Assembly: GCA_033398695.1 (NCBI GenBank)
Contig: CM065816.1
Location: forward strand, 132,529,358-132,593,357
Origin: Orobanche coerulescens
Lineage: Eukaryota > Streptophyta > Magnoliopsida > Lamiales > Orobanchaceae
Direction of reading: 5' to 3'
DNA: 64,000 nt
A program made the translations under genes and the position numbers. Below the pieces are notes generated by a model. The model was not told the origin of the DNA. It made no database searches and saw only the letters and a list, made by a program, of their open reading frames with translations. Below are positions 34,801-43,809 of this stretch, in pieces (position 1 is the stretch's first letter; each line of letters opens with the position of its first letter).

Positions 34801-37800
34801 TGGACTCGGTGTTTGCCAATAACACCATTGGAGATGATAATGAGTCGGATGAAGGATCTTGTATGCGAGCCTTTTGACGCATTTCCTCCGTGGTAAGCAT
34901 GGATCGAACCGTTTTAAGGTCGGGAAAAGGATCCCGATGGGCGATTATGGTGGCCACATTATCATATCTTGCGGGCAAGCCTTCTAAAGCAAAGTTAACG
35001 ATGTCATCATTGTCTAATGTCGAGCCAAGGCTATTCAAAACAGTGGCAATGGACTCAATTTTTGTAAAGTATGCATCGATCCCCATGTCACCAAGCTTTA
35101 GGGAGCGTAACTCCGCTTTCAAGGCGATTGAGCGGGTTCGTTTGTTGTCGGAAAAAATGGTAGCGAGGGTATCCCATGCGTCTTTAGCCATCTTAGGGTT
35201 TTCAACGACCAAACGTTGTTGAAGAGTTTTTGAAACGGTGACAAATATCCATGATAGAAGAATGGAGTCAATCTTCAACCATTCGGCATCATGAGGTGTT
35301 GTGGTACTTGTGGATTCATCCGTTTCATTTTTGGTTTCGATGTGATCCAATAGTTGGTTACCGCGACAAAAGTGAGTGAAGAAATATACCCAAGATGAAT
35401 AATTCATCTCATCCATATCAAGTTTTACGGGAATGATATTGGTGAAGTTTGTTATTGCCATTAATTTGTCCGAAAGGAGGATGGTGGGAGGCGTAGGAGG
35501 AGCAGTGATAGTCATTGGGAGGAGAAAATGTAGAGGGTTGAGAAGAGCAGTGAGCGAGAGGAGAGGAGGTTTTGGGTTTACTGAGATGGAGATGTATGGA
35601 GTAGTAGACAAGGGAAGGAGATTGGAGGGAGTAGCAGCGGAATGATGAATTGAGGGTTAGGTTATGGATCGAGAATGGAATACTGATACCATGTCAATGT
35701 TTTAGAATCTGTTGTATTCTCTTGCATGAAATGTTATCACAATATATACAAGAGGAAGACAAGACAAGTGGAAGACAAGAGCCATATGACAAGCATAAAT
35801 CAAGGCCTAAAGTAAGGCACATGACAAGCATAAATCAAGGCCTAAAGTAAGGCACATGATATAATAAATAATACAGCTAACAAAAACTACCCAATTCTTC
35901 CCTAACACTACCCTAAGTGGAGGGATTGATACCCTAGTACCCGATTTTATTTTTATTTATATTTTTAATACATAAAATCACATACAATATTAAAATAAAA
36001 ACATACCATTTCATTAAAAATAAAAATACATGTTATTAAAAATAAAAACAAATTAGAAAAAGTAAAATATAAATATATATATATATATACTATAAGGTTT
36101 AAAATGTAAACATGTATATACTATAAGGTTTAATATATAAATTACTTATATATTAAAAAAGGAAAAAAAAAGGAAGAAAGAAATAAAAGAAAAAAAAAAC
36201 ACACACTGCTTATTATACTTTGTGGAAATAATTTATGGGTTTTAATGGGTTTTTGATAAAATATTCTCCCTTCACCGATCGGGCTTGGAAGCCGAAATCA
36301 TACCCGATTTTCACTACCCGAGCTCCACGGGGCGGTGTTGCCGATCGAGTACCTCAACCCGATTCACTACCCGAGCCCCACGCCCTCCCCCCTTAGGCGC
36401 AGGTCAAGAGTCCTAAAATTTAACAAGCCCCAAGCTCCAATAAAATTTTTATTATATTCAATTTATATAAAAAAACAAATAAATTACGAGTACTTTTCAA
36501 AATCGAAATTAATTAATTTGACTTGAATGCATTTTGATATTCTAGTTATTAATTACATATTTAGATTTGCATATTTTTTTAATTTTAATATATATATATA
36601 TATATATATGTAAAAGGGAGCTCCAAAAAAATTTGGCCTCTCCGGGACTTTCAATCATACTACGGCATCCCAAATTTTAGAAAAGGGGGGAGTTATTAAG
36701 ACCCCCTATATTACTAACTAAACCCTCCCTACTCCCTAGGGAGGGTTTGTCTTTTTTTTTTTTTTTGTTTTTTCTATTCTTTTGTTTTTTTTGGTGTGTG
36801 TTATGTTTTTTAGTGTTTATTTGTTATGTCTTTTTTGTGTAATATTTTTTTAGTGTTTATTTGTTATGTTTTTTGTGTTATGTTTTTTGTATTCGTCTAA
36901 TGTATTTCTATTTAATTAAACAACAACAACAATAACACGTTAAACATTAACACATTAAACAACTACAACAATTGTTATTATTCAACTAAACAACAACAAC
37001 ATTAACACATTATTTAAAAACAACACCATCAAATATAGTGCATTTATTATGTTGGTGCTCTTATATTTAGAGCACTGGGTGCGGTCGTGCCGTCATTCTG
37101 GTGCCGTGGGAAAAAATTGTTGCCACGTCAGCAAAAAGCTCTATGGCACCAGAAACCCCACGGCACCACATTTTGCCCGTATCCGTTGGCACCAGAAATT
37201 TTGGTGGTCGGCCATTTTTTTTTTTTACATAAAATAAAATATACACATTATAAACTAAATAAACTTCATTGATTAAAAAAACACACATTACATAAAAAAA
37301 ACACATTACATTAAAAAAATACAAACTAATTATTCAAGTTCCATAAATGCTCCACAAGGTCTTGTCGAAGGTCGTCGTGAACTTTTTTATCTCGTAGTTC
37401 TTTATTTTTTCTAATATGTAAATCACATCTTTTGATCCAAGTATCTGGCATGTTCGGGCGTGGATCGACGAATGTATCTCTTAAACTCACTTCGAATCCT
37501 TCGTCTTCCAATATCATGTTGTGTAACATTATACAACAATACATGATTAGTTTTAAAGTGTTGATTTGCCAAGCACGTGCGGGTTGTCGTATAATCCCCC
37601 AACGACCTTGTAGGACTCCGAAGCTCGTTCAATATCTTTTCTAGCACTTTCTTGAACCCTTTTGAAGTTCAAATATTTTTCCGACCTTGTAACACTAAAC
37701 GTTTTCACAAACACGGACCATGTTGGATAAATGCCGTCGGCTAAATAGTAACCTTTTTTATATGTATGTCCTTTTACTTCAAACGGACATTCCGGAGCTG

Positions 37801-38507
37801 TACCGGCAAGATCATCATCAAATATCGGGAAACCATATAACACATTAAGATCATTATTTTCCACTGGAACCCCAAAATATGCATGTCAAATCCATAATTT
37901 TTGATCCGCAACCGCTTCCAACATAAGAGTTGGGTATTTATGATCACGCCTTTTGAATTGAGCTTGTAAGGCCTTTGGACAATTTTTCCAATCCCAATGT
38001 ATACAATCAATACTCCCGAGCATTCCCGAGAGTTTATGTTTTTCTTCATGCAATGCATATATTTTTCAATGTCATTGGGAAGTCACGCTCCCCATTGTGG
38101 GTGAGTATTGGGGAGTGGTGAATTTTCATCCAACGTCACATAAATATGGTGAAGATACTGCCGCCCACACGGCAATCACAAGGCCACTAATAACAAAACC
38201 GATCACTCGAGCTATATTTTGCACTCAATCGCCTTCTGTCGAGAACCGAACACCAAAATACATTACAACTTTTATAAAAAATTAATCGAACCATACCGTG
38301 ACCACTCGTACTAAATATAACAAAAAAGTAATCGAACCAAATAAAAAAATATTTTTATTTGTTATAATATTTTTTAAAATAACTTTTTGTTACAACTTTT
38401 TTAAAAAAAATACTTTTTTTGTTACAACTTTGTTTTGTCTTTGAAACTAAAAAAGAAAATATATATATATATATATATATATTGTAGGGGGTTTGAAACT
38501 AAAAAAG

Positions 38508-38545
<38 letters not shown>

Positions 38546-41500
38546 AGGGGGTTTGGTAAGGAGGTTTTCATAGAGGGGGTATAACAGACCCCTTTAGAAA
38601 AATACATGCATGTTGCCGACAGATGAGATGTTTGATTGATTTCCGCTCCACCGTGTTTTTAAAAAATAGACTGATTATCCTATTGTGAAAATTAAATAGG
38701 CACGCTATTTTCCATCCGATTGTCTTATAACAACCCCACGTCATCATTTACATAGGAAAGATAGATGAATCTAAGAACCCTAACAAGATAAGGTGATAAG
38801 ATTTCCTAAGGAATATCCTAAAATATCTATGTAGCCGACTACCGGCCCTCGAGCAAGACGACCAAGGCGAAAGCCTCAGGTCTTTCTCGTCGGAATGGTT
38901 ATGCGGTCGCAGTGAAAGGGACTGAAAATCCTTGTGTCAGTGGTATTGGTAGTCGATCCACCTTGGCATCCACATAAGCACTCTAGGCGGTCCAGGCAGA
39001 CGACCAGCCGAGCAGATCCTGGAGCCGAACAGGTCATGGGCCCGATTTTCTCCCAGACCCGTTGGAACCGGACCGGACAGAGAAGTTAGAGCCGACCCGG
39101 AATCCGACCCGGAGGGGCCGAGCAGACCCTGGATAAGCACGCTCCGAATCATAATTATAACAAGACCGACCAGGACGGCGGGAAGCCCGAGGGCCGACCC
39201 CGTTGTCGGCCAGAACAGATAAGTATTGCCAAAAACACGAAGGACAGGCAGACAGGACAATTAAGGAGGGCTGTCATATCCCTTTCCAAAGCAGGCCTAA
39301 GAAGCTGACACGCGTCAAAGAAATATCTACACTTTGACAAATGTCATAAGCATATTCCCCTGAATCTTCCAGCTGTCATCACTTGAATGGCTAGAATTGG
39401 CTATATATATATAGGGAGGATGTACAATAAAGAGGACTTTTAAGAAGCCTCGGAAAGAGAAATAGAGAGAGAAAAAAGAGAGATAAAAAAAGAGAGAAAA
39501 AGGAAAAGGATAAGACTTGTAAGTAGCAAGCACCAACATCATAGACCGGCCCAAAATATTTTCGGCCCGGCCCTACCCCATATCAAGATCATTAATAAAA
39601 TTTAATGGTCCAATACTTTTCATCATGTTTATTCATCCAGTTTATTATTTTCTACGTGGCTTCGATTCATTCGTCTTGATCAGCACACGTGACGTTGACC
39701 AAAACAGACGTCAACAAGTGGTTCGAATCCACTTCTAAGCGGGCGTGCTATAATACAGTGCAGTTTTTTGTGAAAAAATTACATGACTGAAGTTTTTGCA
39801 AAAAAGTTTGACTATGTAACTTTTGCAAGCACTTTCGTAGCGTTGTTTTTGTTTTTTTATAACTTCTCGTATGTCCATTTTTTTTGTCAAATTAAAAAGC
39901 AACGAGACAAATTATTACGATTATTTTTATCTCTAAAGGGTAAAAAAATATTTTTTCAACATTATCCATCTTGTATAAATATATTGTATATTATAAAAAT
40001 ATATTTATACACTAATACATTATATTAATATATATTTAAAAGGGAGGGTTATGTTCCCACTTAGAATTAGGGGTGTTATAATACCCTTTGTAGAATTAGG
40101 GGTGTTTGGGGTGGGACCCACTAACTTTTGGAATCAGAATTTAAATCTTTACATTTTAGCTCTTAGATGTTTATATATTTAACATTTTAACTTATAGCTT
40201 ATATTTTATTTACAAATTTAACCCTTTACAATTTTAATTTATTACTTTTTATTATTTAACTCTTATAATGTTTGGAATTACAACACAAATTAATATATTA
40301 CAACGTTTGGAATTACAACGCGAATTAATATATGCATTTCATAAATTGTTTAAATTTGTAATTTAATATTATATAACTTGTTAAAATAAATATACAAATT
40401 TTAATATATTTAGAGTTAAATATTAATATACAAATTCCATATTATAAGAGTTGAATGAAATAATATAAAGTGATAAATTAAAATTGTAAGGGGTTATATA
40501 AGATATAAGTCAAAACTTTTGACTCAAAAGGTTAAATATGTAAAATCTAGGGGATAAAATGTAAATGTCTAAAATTTGATTCCAAAATTTAATGGGTCCC
40601 ACTCCAAACACCTCTATTTCTACAAAGGGTTTTAAAACACCCCTATTTCTACCAAGCTTTTTCAAAATACCCCAATTTTTACAAAAAAAAAAAAAAAAAA
40701 ACTCAAATGACCTTGATGTTTTTCAACCTTCCCCAGAAAGTAATTGTATATTTTTTCATACTGTTCAACACTGAACACACAACTCATTTTATTCTCCTAT
40801 TAGAAAGTACATGAACACAGTAATATTAAAAAAAAAAAGAAAATTACGACTAGTACTCGCTAATGTATTATTGACAGTGTCTTAAAAAGCATTCGCTTCG
40901 GGCTTCAGTTTGATCGTGTCGCTTAGACAAGGTCAAGATCATCATTGTGCACTTAGCAAGCATCAACGATACCTGAAGCGCACATGAAATATTATTCCGT
41001 GAGACGGTCTCACACAAGTTTTTTGTGACATATCGCTTTGTTGTCGTGGCATGTAATTTAACAGAGTAAGGGTGGCGAATGAGTTGGGAGCCGGCAATGG
41101 AAAAGGAGCCAAGTTTGCAACCATAGTATCAGTCACTCAGTCTATAGCGATTGGGCTGATATTCTGGCTGCTAATAATGTTCTCCCACAATGAACTTGCT
41201 CTAATTTTTACATCCAGCAAAATTGTTCTTGAAGCAGTCAGCAAGCTATCTTTGCTCTTGGCTCTCACTGTTCTCCTCAATAGTGTCCAACCCATTCTTT
41301 CAGGTAATCAACTTGCAATTCACTACCTCTTTTTGTGTCTTTCACCAACTGATACCTACCTAGTACATGTAATGACTAGTTCACTACTCGCAGCATCTCC
41401 GATGGGATTGTCCATGGAAGATGTCGGATGCGGATTCGAAAATTAGGAGTGATCCCACACTTTTTTAGATAGATATTTTTTTAATCATTTTTTTTTACCC

Positions 41501-43771
41501 ATTTTTTCAATCACTTTTTCTTCAAATCCGTCTTCATATCTAGGGGTGGTATACGGTAACGTATCAAAAGTACTTATTGATACCGTATATCGTACCGAAT
41601 TTTTCGGTACAACAAAATTCATAAAGATACCGTACCGAAAGTTTCGGTATACCGGAATTTCGGTATGGTTTTCGATCCATACCGATACCATATTCGAAAT
41701 TTCGGTAAACCGAATTTTATTTTGGTATTGATATATACCGAACTTACCGAAATACAGAACTACTAACATATCGAAGAAAATTCGATATACGGATATATAC
41801 CAAAAAAATCGATATATATATATATACTTCTTCGTTACTTTATTATTGCAACGTGTTGACTATTACACTATTCACATACTCTCTTTTGACCATCTTTTGT
41901 GATTTATACATATGAAAAAATATAGTCATGTGAGATCTTGTTAGATTTATCTCGAAATATACTTTCAAAATATCAACGTCTTATAATTTTTAAAAATAAA
42001 GAATTGAAGATATTAATAATCAAAGTTGTGCATTGACAAGCGTGAAAGTTCAGATGTTGCAGTTATAAAAGAACGGAGGTAGTATATCGAAATATCAGTT
42101 ATTTTTTGATTTTTTGATATATACCGAAATACCGAAAATTAAAACATTCATACCATTACCGCCGAAGTACCTATATATCGAAATGTTGAACTTTTTTTGG
42201 TATTTCGTTATATATCGAAATACCAAAAATAAAAAATTTTATACCGTTACTGTACCGAAAATCCAGTATACCGAAACTTTTGGTATTTCTGTTATTTTTC
42301 AATACGATAAACTCGGTATTTCGGTATTTTGCCACCCCTATTCACATCCTCTACTCTACTAAGTATCGTTTTATACATCTGTCATACTTTTTAACTGTTC
42401 CTTTTGTTTTAACACGTCCTCTATTTTCTTTCAATTAAACTTACATTTTCTTTCTATTTCTCTCCTAAACTCACATCCCCAATGGACATTCCCATTGGAG
42501 ATGCTCTTAGACTCGCGGATTTGTAAATTTAGTTTTATTTTAACTAGAAACGACTTTAAACTCTGTGTAATAGATGAAAGCTACAAAAAATAAACATTTT
42601 AGTTTTTGCCCGTGGTCGATGATCGGGCGGGAATGACTGAAAAAAATCCGACCGACCATCAGCGAGAGGAAAAATAAACTTGTCGGCCGGCGGGCAATGA
42701 CTGCAAGCATCCACGTGCCAAAAGAAAAAAACTTTCCTCCCTAACAACATTTACTAAGTGACTCGACTCGAACCCAAAGTTACCGCATTTTGTCACCACG
42801 GTGTACAAAAACATCTTATGAGATAGATGTTTTTGCTTGTGTTTATTATTCATGAATAATATTAAACTCAAACTAAACTTCTTCTAAAAGGGGTGGCTGT
42901 TGGGTCTGGATGGCAGTCATACGTGGCCTACATTAATCTCTGTTGCTATTATTTGATTGGACTACCGCTTGGCGTTTTGATGGGATGGGTTTTCCATCAA
43001 GGTGTTGAGGTATATATTGGGCTCCTTTTTTTTTTTTTTTTTTTTTTTTTCATTTTCTTCCTTTATTGTTCTTCTTTCTGAATATGTATATTCATGTTTT
43101 TGTTTGTTTTTTCCTTTAAAAAAACAAAAAATTCAGGGTATATGGGCTGGTATGATTATCGGCGGAACTGCAATACAAACAGTTATACTATCTATTATTA
43201 CAATACGATGCGACTGGGAAAAGGAGGTATGGAAGTTATTAGACTGCTATTATTCTAGGTTCTCGTTTTAGTGGAATACATCTACGTTACCATACGGGAT
43301 GAGGAAAATGATAGTATATGATAGTAGTTTAGTCATACTAATATATATGAGTGCATGGATACTCATGTACTCGATCAAATGGATTCAGACTATTCATGTG
43401 CCCATGTACTCGACAAATTAGTAGTCCCACAGCTACTCATGTACCCGGCCAAATGGACACATAGGTACTCATGTACCCAGACAAATGGGCACGCCAGTAC
43501 TTAGAACTCGTCTAAATGAATACATGAATACTCATGTACTCGGCCAAATAAGTACAGTAGATTTAAGCACCAGGTACATTAGAATAGTGGCTTATAGAAC
43601 TTCCGAGTCGTGCGATCATACACATACCTGTAGCGCTAAACATATACTCTATTCGTCCCACAAAGTAGCAATTCTAGTTTGATAATAAGTTGTTCCAACA
43701 TGAAATTGGGTTAATTGCACTTCTCCCTCTAAACTATAGCAAAATTTTCTGCGGTTTGCCCAGTGAAGCTT

Positions 43772-43809
<38 letters not shown>

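Larger units (their letters stand above)
30811..35882 (-). mobile_element. Full-length Copia element (RE1-like) in intron 4, antisense
   Basis: 5072 bp with short LTRs (30811-31000, 35692-35882) and target duplication aaaac (30806-30810, 35883-35887). On the minus strand the 5' LTR is followed directly by the tRNA-Met primer site TGGTATCAG, and the 3' LTR is preceded by the purine tract CTGCGGGGGAG. The LTRs differ at only a few positions, so insertion is fairly recent, yet gag-pol already carries frameshifts and a stop. It lies opposite to MATE transcription. Confidence 0.94.
30736..36392. mobile_element. Tourist-like MITE split by a Copia element
   Basis: The left end ggggggagggagtggtcacc and the right end (reverse complement ggggggagggcgtggggctc) are TIRs flanked by TTA (30733-30735, 36393-36395), the PIF/Harbinger signature. 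The Copia element 30811-35882 plus its 5 bp duplication sits inside; without them the MITE is about 580 bp. Confidence 0.7.
36681..38594 (-). mobile_element. PIF/Harbinger element, decayed
   Basis: The termini are G-runs followed by related blocks: left 'gggggagttattaagaccccc', right (reverse complement) 'ggggtctgttataccccctc'. Further matching 'aaaccctccctac'/'aaaccccctac' blocks continue inward. A broken DDE_4 nuclease lies inside on the minus strand. The ORF2/MADF-like DNA-binding partner of Harbinger elements is not seen. The left part (36720-37050) is T-rich low complexity and 37050-37215 is a GC-richer block of unknown origin. Edges are approximate. Confidence 0.6.
41391..42508. mobile_element. 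Outer MITE of a triple nest in intron 5
   Basis: The left end 'agcatctccgatgggattgt' and the right end (reverse complement 'gagcatctccaatgggaatg') are the familiar GAGCATCTCCAATGG-type TIRs of plant MITEs. It contains the hAT MITE at 41541-42340. Its own unique sequence is ~310 bp. Borders are within a few bases. Confidence 0.6.

Noticed and set aside
38885..38943. Plastid DNA insertion (NUPT)
   Set aside because: The tRNA-like text alone is too short, and I could not match the flanks to a plastid gene order. Kept only as a tRNA-like relic.
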